The notes beneath the pieces were generated by a model. It ran no database searches and had not been told where the DNA came from. It saw only the letters and a program-made list of their open reading frames with translations. From the NCBI GenBank assembly GCA_023393095.1, contig JAEWMT010000055.1:1-24394 (forward strand): a stretch of 24,394 nt of DNA. Direction: 5' to 3'. Positions within the stretch are counted from its first letter, which is position 1, and each line of letters begins with the position of its first letter. Made by a program: the position numbers and the translations under genes. Shown here one piece after another: positions 7,542 through 14,099 of the stretch. This stretch comes from Bacillota bacterium. Lineage in GTDB: Bacteria > Bacillota > Clostridia > Lachnospirales > Lachnospiraceae.

Positions 7542-8474
7542 TTAATCTCTTAATTCTTTTCCTGTGATCTCCAGGAATACATCATTGAGTGTCGGTTGTT
7601 CTGTTATTACCCTGCCAAATTGAATTTGCTTCTGTTCCAGAAAAGCAAGAATGTTAACCAGATTATTCTTTCCCTTACCTGATTTGATCTCCAGCAGATT
7701 TTCATGATAATCTACTGAGAATATTCCTGGAAGATTTTTTAACTCACTTATCTGATCTTCTTTCATATGATAAATCTCAACAGTTATTTTCTCACCAACC
7801 GAAATCATAGCCTTAAGCTCTTCCTTTGTTCCTTTTGCAATCACTCTTCCCTTATCGATAATTGCAATATTCGAACAAAGCTGTTCTACTTCCTCCATAT
7901 AATGTGAGGTATAGATAATGGTTGCTCCTTCCTCATTCAGCATCTTAATACCTTCCAATATCTTATTTCTACTCTGGGGATCAACTGCTACAGTCGGTTC
8001 ATCCAGAATAATCAGCTTCGGCTTATGGACGATACCACAGGCGATATTAAGTCTTCTTAAGAGGCCACCACTGAGCTTCTTTGGATAGAATTTCTGATAA
8101 TCCTCCAGGGATACGAATTCTATCGCTTCTTTTGTAAGACGTTTCACCTCTGCTTTATCCCTAATATACAGGCTACAGAAATATGAAATGTTCTCATATA
8201 CGGTCAGTTCATCAAAAACAGCCACATTTTGCATAATGATTCCGATATCCTTCTTGATGTCATAAGCATCCGGGCTCATTGGTTTATCGAAAATATGGAT
8301 CGAACCCTTATCATATTTCAATAAGGAAAGAATACAGTTGATTGCTGTTGTCTTACCGGAACCGTTGGGTCCCAGTAGACCGAATATTTCACCTTCTTCA
8401 ACCTCTAAATTCAAATAATCCAAAGCCACTAATTTATCATAGCGTTTTACTAAACCTTCTACTTTAACTACCAT
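7542..8474 (-). CDS. ABC transporter ATP-binding protein
   Basis: The product is 310 residues when started at the ATG at 8474, which has AGGAGG 8 bases upstream. An in-frame GTG at 8534 would add 20 basic residues with no resemblance to the family, and it overlaps another AGGAGG, so I reject it. Walker A is GPNGSGKTT (residues 35-43), Walker B with the catalytic Glu is LIILDEPTVAVDP, and the H-loop is TSHYMEE. The signature is LSGGLLRR, with Leu in place of the common Gln, as in several drug and peptide exporters. The C-terminal 80 residues fit the accessory domain (DUF4162 type) common in ABC-2 ATPases. It powers the two permeases encoded downstream. The leader carries alternating ribosome-site and anti-ribosome-site blocks. 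A divergently oriented two-component system lies beyond one gene. Confidence 0.9.
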   Translation of the reverse strand: MVVKVEGLVKRYDKLVALDYLNLEVEEGEIFGLLGPNGSGKTTAINCILSLLKYDKGSIHIFDKPMSPDAYDIKKDIGIIMQNVAVFDELTVYENISYFCSLYIRDKAEVKRLTKEAIEFVSLEDYQKFYPKKLSGGLLRRLNIACGIVHKPKLIILDEPTVAVDPQSRNKILEGIKMLNEEGATIIYTSHYMEEVEQLCSNIAIIDKGRVIAKGTKEELKAMISVGEKITVEIYHMKEDQISELKNLPGIFSVDYHENLLEIKSGKGKNNLVNILAFLEQKQIQFGRVITEQPTLNDVFLEITGKELRD

Positions 8475-8539
8475 ATCCGAATCCTCCTTTTTTTTAGGAG
8501 GATTTCTCCTCCTTGTTTCATGGAGGATTTTCACCTCCT
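8468..8539 (-). promoter_or_regulatory. Alternating SD/anti-SD leader of the ABC ATPase gene
   Basis: On the minus strand five blocks alternate: GGAGG (8538-8534), CCTCC (8526-8522), GGAGG (8512-8508), CCTCC (8501-8497) and GGAGG (8487-8483), the last being the true ribosome site. Blocks 4 and 5 form a 9-base-pair hairpin (AATCCTCCT/AGGAGGATT, 7-A loop) that hides the ribosome site. Pairing blocks 3 and 4 instead (6 pairs) frees it. A 17-codon reading frame (8521-8468, MKQGGEILLKKRRIRIW) runs through the region and ends just inside the ATPase gene. This is the layout expected for translational attenuation. The structure is read directly; its function is an inference. Confidence 0.5.
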
Positions 8540-8615
8540 AAATTTTTATTTGCTCTGCTTGATATTACTATATAAAAATCTGCTACAAAATACCAGTGAA
8601 GTGCGTCACGATATA

Positions 8616-8631
8616 AATGACATTTGTCATT
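8616..8631. promoter_or_regulatory. Inverted repeat, candidate response-regulator operator
   Basis: AATGACA and TGTCATT form a perfect 7-base inverted repeat with a 2-base gap, about 145 bases upstream of the exporter ATPase start. This is a size and symmetry suited to a dimeric NarL/LuxR-type regulator. The response regulator at 10779-11402 is the obvious candidate to bind it. The exporter promoter itself is not clear: AT-rich -10-like sequences lie near 8555-8572 without a good -35, as is common in activated promoters. Confidence 0.4.
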
Positions 8632-8802
8632 GAATTGTATCTATGTTATTGGTATTATTGGTACTAAAAAAGCATCTTCCACCATATACTTCACAATTTT
8701 ACGCTATGATAGGCTGTAGGAATTGTTTGTATATGATAAAAAATGCTGAATTATCTTAATTTTTTATTTGAAGCAATATAATAATCTGCCTGCTAAATTA
8801 GA

Positions 8803-9348
8803 TTACTTAATTAATCGTGATATCACCTTGAATACGTCCGTCTTGGCAACTCTGGTCATTTCAAAAAGAATGGATTCATAGGTTGTAGGAATTGCACCTT
8901 CCGCAATTGCTCTTTTAATTCCTACCCGACAGTCACTTTCTTTTCTTGAACCGACGCAGTCCTCGACCAGAATTACATTATATCCTCTTTCAATTAAATC
9001 AATTACGGTCTGCAGTACGCAAATATGTGCCTCAATGCCGCAGATGATAATATTGTTCTTTCCACTTTCTGCAATCTGAGTAAATATATCCTCATTTTCA
9101 ACGCAGCTAAAGGTTACCTTATCATAATAGGTAAACTTATTACCTATAGCTTCACTGATTACGGGAACTGTCATTCCGATCCCATTCGTATATTGTTGAG
9201 TAACGACCATAGGGATATTCAGTGCTTTTAAACCCTTCACTAATATTTCTGTATTATGGAGCAGTTCATCCTTTTTATCCATAACAGGGACCAGTCTCTC
9301 CTGAAAATCTATAATTAACGCCATTGTATCGTCTGCAGCTATTCTCAA
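8803..9348 (-). CDS. Isochorismatase-family cysteine hydrolase
   Basis: The product is 181 residues, the usual length for this family. The catalytic triad can be read as Asp in IIDFQERL (about residue 14), Lys in YYDKVTFSC (about residue 77) and Cys in GIEAHICV (about residue 109). The preceding GIEAH carries the typical cis-peptide region. Members hydrolyse amides or related bonds (nicotinamide, carbamoyl or isochorismate groups); the substrate here is unknown. The start is TTG at 9348 with AGGAG 8 bases upstream, which gives the family's usual N-terminus; the ATG at codon 9 would truncate it. It has its own strong promoter and lies between an exporter and its probable two-component system without being co-directional with the latter. 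Confidence 0.85.
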   Translation of the reverse strand: MRIAADDTMALIIDFQERLVPVMDKKDELLHNTEILVKGLKALNIPMVVTQQYTNGIGMTVPVISEAIGNKFTYYDKVTFSCVENEDIFTQIAESGKNNIIICGIEAHICVLQTVIDLIERGYNVILVEDCVGSRKESDCRVGIKRAIAEGAIPTTYESILFEMTRVAKTDVFKVISRLIK

Positions 9349-9395
9349 AATTCATTCTCCTTTATTATATAATTAACCCATCGATATGTAACCTG

Positions 9396-9424
9396 ATTAT
9401 ATCATCCCTTATCCAGTCTTTCAA
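9396..9424 (-). promoter_or_regulatory. Promoter of the isochorismatase-family gene
   Basis: On the minus strand TTGAAA (9424-9419), a 17-base spacer and TATAAT (9401-9396) form a strong sigma-A promoter about 45 bases before the TTG start. Confidence 0.8.
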
Positions 9425-9443
9425 GGGAATGAACATGCTTCTA

Positions 9444-9471
9444 TTGACATCAAATGGAAGACATGTAATAC
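9444..9471 (+). promoter_or_regulatory. Promoter of the two-component system
   Basis: TTGACA (9444-9449) and TAATAC (9466-9471) are separated by 16 bases, about 60 bases before the kinase start. A short inverted repeat, ACTGT-A-ACAGT (9491-9501), lies just downstream of the predicted transcription start and could be a control site. This promoter is divergent from the one at 9396-9424. Confidence 0.65.
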
Positions 9472-9531
9472 TATTATCTGTATATCAGAAACTGTAACAG
9501 TATATTAAAAATACTTTTATCTGGAGTACCT

Positions 9532-10674
9532 ATGAACGAAATTATCGATAAGACTTTGCTATTTCTATGCTGTATTACTTTATTTTTATTTTATAACAAC
9601 AGCGGCTTTGAAATTGTACCGATTATAATTACCATTATTATCAGCAGTCTATTTTTATACTATGACAGAGCAGAGCTTAAGCTAGCCGGAAGTATATTAT
9701 TTATAGTGCTCTGTTTTATAGTCCCCAACTATATTATTTTCCTACCCTTGGTGCTATATGATACTCTTTATACAAAACACCAATATGTATTACTTTCCGC
9801 TCCAATCTTATTCCTTTACCATATATCACATTATAATGCACAACTCATCTCCTTTACTTCATTATTTTTTGCGGTATCCTATCTTCTTAAGTTCAAAACG
9901 GATCGGCTAAATAAACTAACCACAGAATACAATGAACTACGTGACAATACCACACAAATGTCCCTTCTGCTGAAGCAGAAAAATCAGGATCTACTGAAAA
10001 ATCAGGATTATGAGATAAACCTTGCGACACTGAATGAACGAAACCGCATCTCTAAAGAAATCCATGACAATATCGGCCATCTTTTATCCCGAGCCCTATT
10101 ACAGGTAGGAGCATTACTGGTAGTATCAAATGAGAAAGCTACCAGAGAGGGGCTTTCCGATTTAAAGGAATCACTGTCCGTCGGAATGGATCAGATTCGC
10201 AGCAGCATTCATAATATGTACGATGAATCTGTTGACTTATATATACAGATTGAGAACCTTGTGAAGGAATTTTCCTTCTGCGATATCACCTATGATTACG
10301 ACATCAAGAATCCGCCGAAGCTACAGCTGAAACATAGTCTGATTGCCATTACTAAGGAAGCTCTCGCGAATATTATACATCATTCCAATGCAACTAAAGT
10401 TTTCATTACCCTTCGGGAACATCCCGCTATGTATCAGCTGGTAATTCGGGATAACGGTACCATTGATAAGGAAAAGCAAAAAAATTTATCGAATACTCTT
10501 AAATATCAGGGATATGGCGAAGGGATGGGTCTCCGTAATATTTATGATAGAGTAAAAAGCTTTGACGGAAATGTTAATATAAATATTGATCATGGATTTC
10601 GAATTTTTATATCCATTCCAAGGAATTCCTTGGGGCAAAAAAATTCCGAGAAGAAAACTATAAATACTATTTAA
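9532..10674 (+). CDS. Membrane sensor histidine kinase (NarL-type partner)
   Basis: The product is 380 residues. About five to six hydrophobic helices fill residues 5-125 with hardly any extracytoplasmic loop, the layout of intramembrane-sensing kinases. A coiled region follows (130-160). The HisKA_3 box is NERNRISKEIHDNIGH, with the phospho-accepting His at residue 178. The ATPase domain shows the N box KEALANIIHHSNA, DNGT, and GMGLRNI near the C-terminus. The ATG has GGAG 5 bases upstream. The response regulator follows after 104 bases. Kinases of this type often control an adjacent ABC exporter (for example the B. subtilis yvfRS-yvfTU arrangement), which fits the exporter at 5235-8474. That pairing is inferred from proximity. 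Confidence 0.88.
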   Translation: MNEIIDKTLLFLCCITLFLFYNNSGFEIVPIIITIIISSLFLYYDRAELKLAGSILFIVLCFIVPNYIIFLPLVLYDTLYTKHQYVLLSAPILFLYHISHYNAQLISFTSLFFAVSYLLKFKTDRLNKLTTEYNELRDNTTQMSLLLKQKNQDLLKNQDYEINLATLNERNRISKEIHDNIGHLLSRALLQVGALLVVSNEKATREGLSDLKESLSVGMDQIRSSIHNMYDESVDLYIQIENLVKEFSFCDITYDYDIKNPPKLQLKHSLIAITKEALANIIHHSNATKVFITLREHPAMYQLVIRDNGTIDKEKQKNLSNTLKYQGYGEGMGLRNIYDRVKSFDGNVNINIDHGFRIFISIPRNSLGQKNSEKKTINTI

Positions 10675-10778
10675 CATCTTTTTAGCTCTTTTCTTGCTCT
10701 AAGTATCCTTACACAAATACGTTAATAATTTGAGTCTTGCAAGCAAACCGTTAAAAATGAGAGTAATTGGAGGTCAAT

Positions 10779-11402
10779 ATGAAGGTTTTACTTATTGATG
10801 ATGATAAATTAGTCTGTTCATCACTCAAGATTATTCTATCAGCCGATCCAGAAATCACCGTAGTGGGCACAGGGAATAATGGAAAGGATGCCATAGCGTT
10901 GTATCGTGAGTTTATTCCCGATGTGCTATTAATGGATATCCGAATGGAGCTTATGACCGGTCTGGAAGCAGGTGAGAAAATAATTAAGGAATTTCCCGAA
11001 GCAAAGATTCTATATCTGACTACCTTTCTGGATGATGATTATATTATCAAAGCATTATATATTGGTGCTAAAGGTTATATGAAGAAGCAGAATTATGAAA
11101 GTATCATTCCTGCTCTTAAAGCGGTGAATATGGGACAACACATATATGATAACGAGATCATTACCAAGCTCCCCAAGCTTATGGGAAAACCCACCACGAA
11201 ATGCCTCGAGGATTATGGTATTTCACAAAAGGAATACGAAATCATAATAAAAATTGCGGATGGGCTTTCCAATAAGGAAATCTCGGAACAGCTTTTTCTC
11301 AGCGAAGGAACCATCCGCAATAATATCAGTACCATTTTAGAAAAATTGAATCTCAGGGATCGGACGCAGATTGCGGTATTCTATTATAAAAATATTAAAT
11401 AA
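10779..11402 (+). CDS. NarL/LuxR-family response regulator
   Basis: The product is 207 residues from the ATG at 10779, which has GGAGG 5 bases before it; an in-frame TTG at 10767 overlaps that ribosome site and is rejected. The receiver domain shows the acidic pocket LLIDDD, the phospho-accepting Asp at residue 53 (LLMDIRM), and the conserved Lys in KGYMKK. The C-terminal LuxR-type helix-turn-helix is ISQKEYEIIIKIADGLSNKE followed by LFLSEGTIRNNIS. It is the cytoplasmic partner of the kinase encoded just upstream and probably a DNA-binding activator. The nearest likely target is the ABC exporter operon, which has an inverted repeat at 8616-8631. It is followed by a terminator at 11481-11513. 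Confidence 0.9.
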   Translation: MKVLLIDDDKLVCSSLKIILSADPEITVVGTGNNGKDAIALYREFIPDVLLMDIRMELMTGLEAGEKIIKEFPEAKILYLTTFLDDDYIIKALYIGAKGYMKKQNYESIIPALKAVNMGQHIYDNEIITKLPKLMGKPTTKCLEDYGISQKEYEIIIKIADGLSNKEISEQLFLSEGTIRNNISTILEKLNLRDRTQIAVFYYKNIK

Positions 11403-11480
11403 ATTATCATAGACATTCATATAACATTAATATACTTAGAACTATCATAATTACATAGAATGATAATAAATAAACTCTTT

Positions 11481-11513
11481 ATAAAAGCCATGGTTTTTAA
11501 CTATGGCTTTTAT
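11481..11513 (+). terminator. Intrinsic terminator of the two-component operon
   Basis: Perfect 11-base arms (ATAAAAGCCAT/ATGGCTTTTAT) with an 11-base loop. The A-run and T-run at the stem ends are typical of Gram-positive terminators. The 3' arm flows into the 13-base tandem repeat at 11508-11546. Confidence 0.8.
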
Positions 11514-11546
11514 CGTTGGCTTTTATCGTTGGTTTTTATCGTTACT
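11508..11546 (+). repeat. 13-base tandem repeat, three copies
   Basis: The unit TTTTATCGTTGGC occurs at 11508-11520, then 11521-11533 (last base T), then 11534-11546 (last three bases ACT). The first copy shares its TTTTAT with the terminator stem, so the array may have grown by duplication of the terminator tail. Confidence 0.8.
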
Positions 11547-11626
11547 AGTCTATTTCTTAGGAAAATAATTTAAGAAAGTCTCAAAGGATTTTAACAATTT
11601 AAAATAATTTTAACCATAAACAGCAC

Positions 11627-11654
11627 TTGACATCAAAAGAATAAGCAGTATAAT
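11627..11654 (+). promoter_or_regulatory. Promoter of the tetR-type gene
   Basis: TTGACA (11627-11632) and TATAAT (11649-11654), both perfect consensus hexamers, are separated by 16 bases. The predicted transcription start near 11661 lies just before the operator at 11663-11678, as expected for autorepression. Confidence 0.85.
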
Positions 11655-11662
11655 CATTATAG

Positions 11663-11678
11663 AAACATATAAATGTAT
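11663..11678 (+). promoter_or_regulatory. TetR operator, copy 1
   Basis: AAACATATAAATGTAT contains the inverted repeat ACAT-ATAA-ATGT. The same 16 bases occur in reverse orientation at 12386-12401, before the ABC genes. A shared palindromic site at the two control points of a TetR-exporter locus is strong evidence for an operator. Confidence 0.7.
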
Positions 11679-11694
11679 CTAAGAAGGTGATCAT

Positions 11695-12339
11695 ATGGCA
11701 CGAAATAAATACCCTGAAATAACCGAGTCACGTATTTTGGATGCTGCGACAAAGTTGTTTCTTGAAAACGGATGGGAAGAAACTACAATACAAGATATCG
11801 TCGATGAACTAGGTGACGTTACCAGAGGAGCGTTCTATCATCATTTTAAATCAAAATATGATATTATTGACGCTGTAACAACTAGGCTGTTCATTCAAGA
11901 TAATCCCTTAACAACGGTTAAAGCCGACAATCAGTTAAACGGACTTGAAAAACTGAAAAAAGTATTGTTACTGTCTGTCACAGATAAAGAGCAGTTAAAG
12001 TTTATGAAATCAGCTCCTTCTGTCTTGAGAAGTCCGCAGATTGTAGCCAAGCAGCTGAACGACTGTGTGTATGCCATATCTCCGCTGCTACAAGTGTATA
12101 TTGAAGAGGGGGTTCAGGATGGTTCCATTAACATTGCCTATCCAAAACAGGCAGCGGAGTCCTTAGTCATCCTCGCAAATCTGTGGTTTAGTCCAGTTCT
12201 ATTTCCTGTTTCGAAAGATGAATTTATGCAGAAACTTGAACATTTTAAACTAATGTTTGACGGCATAGGATTACCGATAATTGATGAACAATTTCAACAG
12301 GCATTTGAACGGTATTACGACTACATTATAGTTAGCTAG
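11695..12339 (+). CDS. TetR/AcrR-family transcriptional regulator
   Basis: The product is 214 residues. The N-terminal helix-turn-helix is typical: ILDAATKLFLENGWEETTIQ followed by DIVDELGDVTRGAFYHHFKSK, residues about 14-54. The remaining residues form the variable ligand-binding domain. The ATG follows AAGGTGA at 5 bases. It should repress its own gene and the ABC/MFS export genes downstream, since the same 16-base site lies before both, and should be relieved by a ligand, presumably an exported compound. The gene is followed by a hairpin terminator and then the ABC gene after 84 bases. Confidence 0.9.
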   Translation: MARNKYPEITESRILDAATKLFLENGWEETTIQDIVDELGDVTRGAFYHHFKSKYDIIDAVTTRLFIQDNPLTTVKADNQLNGLEKLKKVLLLSVTDKEQLKFMKSAPSVLRSPQIVAKQLNDCVYAISPLLQVYIEEGVQDGSINIAYPKQAAESLVILANLWFSPVLFPVSKDEFMQKLEHFKLMFDGIGLPIIDEQFQQAFERYYDYIIVS

Positions 12340-12348
12340 AATAAGATT

Positions 12349-12375
12349 ACTGTCCTTTATGGGCAGTTTCTTTAT
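12349..12375 (+). terminator. Terminator/attenuator between tetR and the ABC genes
   Basis: ACTGTCC (12349-12355) pairs with GGGCAGT (12361-12367) through a 5-base loop, with one U-G pair, and is followed by TTTCTTTAT. It could end the tetR transcript or partly limit read-through. No convincing separate promoter for the ABC genes is visible between 12340 and 12423. Confidence 0.6.
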
Positions 12376-12385
12376 AGCAATATAC

Positions 12386-12401
12386 ATACATTTATATGTT
12401 T
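12386..12401 (-). promoter_or_regulatory. TetR operator, copy 2
   Basis: On the plus strand it reads ATACATTTATATGTTT, the exact reverse complement of the 16 bases at 11663-11678. It lies 22 bases before the ATPase start codon. Confidence 0.7.
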
Positions 12402-12423
12402 GAATAATAATGGAGGTTACATA

Positions 12424-13158
12424 ATGGAAAAGGAACTTGCAGTTAAAGTCCGAGGACTGTGCAAAGCATTTGACGGAAATGAAGTAATTCATGATTGCTC
12501 TATGTCGGTGGAGCAAGGGATGATTTATGGTTTTTTAGGCATGAACGGTGCAGGCAAAACAACCGTATTCAAAATACTGACAGGCTTATTAACTCCATCC
12601 ATGGGAGAGGCGCAGGTATACGGAATGGATGTGGTAACACAAAATATTGAAATTCTAAAGAATATCGGAAGTCTGATTGAAACACCAATTTTTTATGAAC
12701 ATTTATCAGCAACAGAGAACTTGGAAATACATCTTGCTTATATGGGAATCAAAAGTGCAAATATTGAAGCTACACTGTCAAAAGTAGGATTACCGAGAAC
12801 AGGAAGGCAAGCCGTTTCAAAATTTTCACTTGGTATGCGGCAGCGTTTAGCAATCGCAAGGGCAATGATACACAAGCCCAGATTACTAATCTTAGATGAG
12901 CCTGTCAACGGCCTTGATCCAATGGGAATAAAGGAAATGCGTGAACTGTTTAGAGACCTTGTGGAACAACAGGGAGTAACCATTCTTTTGTCCAGCCATA
13001 TACTGTCCGAAATCGAACATATCGCTGATAAAATTGGTGTTATTTCAAATGGTACAGTCGTGCAGGAGGTTATGTTGAATGATATTAAAAATAATTACCC
13101 CAATGGTCTTGAGGATTATTTTATAAAGATGGTAAACGGAGGGAAATATAATGGTTAA
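12424..13158 (+). CDS. ABC transporter ATP-binding protein (BcrA-like)
   Basis: The product is 244 residues from the ATG at 12424 with GGAGG 7 bases upstream; an in-frame TTG at 12400 precedes that ribosome site and is rejected. Walker A is GMNGAGKTT (39-47), the signature is FSLGMRQRLAIARAM, Walker B is LLILDEPVNGLDP (Asp158-Glu159), and the H-loop is LLSSHILSE. The signature has SLGMRQ in place of SGGQ, a variant common in bacitracin- and lantibiotic-immunity ATPases (BcrA, NisF and SpaF type). It overlaps the permease gene by 8 bases. It probably supplies energy for export or membrane clearance of an antimicrobial compound; the substrate is unknown. Confidence 0.9.
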   Translation: MEKELAVKVRGLCKAFDGNEVIHDCSMSVEQGMIYGFLGMNGAGKTTVFKILTGLLTPSMGEAQVYGMDVVTQNIEILKNIGSLIETPIFYEHLSATENLEIHLAYMGIKSANIEATLSKVGLPRTGRQAVSKFSLGMRQRLAIARAMIHKPRLLILDEPVNGLDPMGIKEMRELFRDLVEQQGVTILLSSHILSEIEHIADKIGVISNGTVVQEVMLNDIKNNYPNGLEDYFIKMVNGGKYNG

Positions 13159-13861
13159 ATTGATGAAACTTGAATTAAAGCGTAACCGTTTGAGAAGCTA
13201 TGTATCCGCAGCACTCATTATCACGATTGTCATGGTAGGCTTCCTTTACTTAAGTGCTGCCATCCCTTATCTTGATGATTCACAAACTGATATTGAAATG
13301 TTTGCATCATATAGCAATATTGCTACATTCATATGTATGTTTGGTATGGTTTGTTTTTCAATTTTATCCTCTGTGATGTATGCCCGATTTGTTGTAGAAG
13401 AATATTCCGGCAAAAGAGCAATTTTACTGTTTTCATATCCCGTAAATCGAAAAGAGATATTATGTGCAAAGATCACAATAGTATTTCTTTTTACCGTGCT
13501 TTCCATGATACTTAGTGGATTAGTGGCTTTTGCTGTTTTCTATACTACAGAGCTTTTTGTACCCATTTGTAAAGACACATTAACTATATTTATCATATTT
13601 AAGACAATAGCGTTACTCTTGGTTTATTCCTTAATGGCCGGTGCATTGGCAGTTATTTCTTTGTGGTTTGGTCTTTGGAAAAAATCCACACCGGTTACTA
13701 TTGTATCCGGTACAATTATCGTTGTGGTCGCCTGTAATATTCTGGGTGCTGGAATCTCCAATATATTCCCTTCTATGCTGGTTTCAATCCTCAGCATAAT
13801 AATGGCTTCGGTTTTAATTATGGAAATTGGACGTAAAGTTGACGTGATGGAGGTTGAATAA
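13151..13861 (+). CDS. ABC-2 type permease (antimicrobial export)
   Basis: The product is 236 residues with about six membrane helices (near 17-38, 55-75, 100-122, 140-165, 178-198, 205-225) and no large soluble domain, the layout of BcrB/lantibiotic-immunity permeases. The ATG lies inside the end of the ATPase gene (8-base overlap) and is preceded by GGAGGG, so the two are translated together. The nearby N-terminal Lys/Arg-rich stretch (KLELKRNRLR) is cytoplasmic. With the ATPase it forms a half-size exporter that should dimerise. Confidence 0.85.
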   Translation: MVKLMKLELKRNRLRSYVSAALIITIVMVGFLYLSAAIPYLDDSQTDIEMFASYSNIATFICMFGMVCFSILSSVMYARFVVEEYSGKRAILLFSYPVNRKEILCAKITIVFLFTVLSMILSGLVAFAVFYTTELFVPICKDTLTIFIIFKTIALLLVYSLMAGALAVISLWFGLWKKSTPVTIVSGTIIVVVACNILGAGISNIFPSMLVSILSIIMASVLIMEIGRKVDVMEVE

Positions 13862-14080
13862 ATGTCGGAAGATAAATTTGAAAAAGCTATTGAGGACTTT
13901 TTTACATGGTCATGGCAAACTGAAATTATTGTATCCTGCATTTTTACCGTATTACTGCTTATAATAGGACTTCTCTTATTTAAAAGGAAGAAGAAAACAG
14001 CTGCTTGGCTTTTTACAGGCTGCGGCGTACTTGTAATTATCTTTGATGTTTCACGGCTCCTATTACATTCATTATTTTAA
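13862..14080 (+). CDS. Small two-helix membrane protein in the export cassette
   Basis: The product is 72 residues. A short acidic N-terminus (about 1-20) is followed by two hydrophobic helices (about 21-40 and 47-68) separated by a basic turn, FKRKKKT. The ATG directly follows the stop codon of the permease (TAAATG), with GGAGG 8 bases upstream in the end of the permease gene, so translation is well supported. I do not recognise the family. Its place between the ABC permease and the MFS transporter, under the same operator, suggests an accessory subunit of one of the two exporters. That role is inferred from context only. Confidence 0.75.
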   Translation: MSEDKFEKAIEDFFTWSWQTEIIVSCIFTVLLLIIGLLLFKRKKKTAAWLFTGCGVLVIIFDVSRLLLHSLF

Positions 14081-14099
14081 ATAAACGGAGGTTGAAATA

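Noticed and set aside
8475..8534. N-terminal extension of the ABC ATPase from a GTG start
   Set aside because: The 20 added residues are basic and unlike the family. The ATG at 8474 has a well-spaced AGGAGG, and the GTG overlaps another ribosome-like block.
10767..10778. TTG start four codons upstream for the response regulator
   Set aside because: The TTG overlaps the GGAGG that serves the ATG at 10779.
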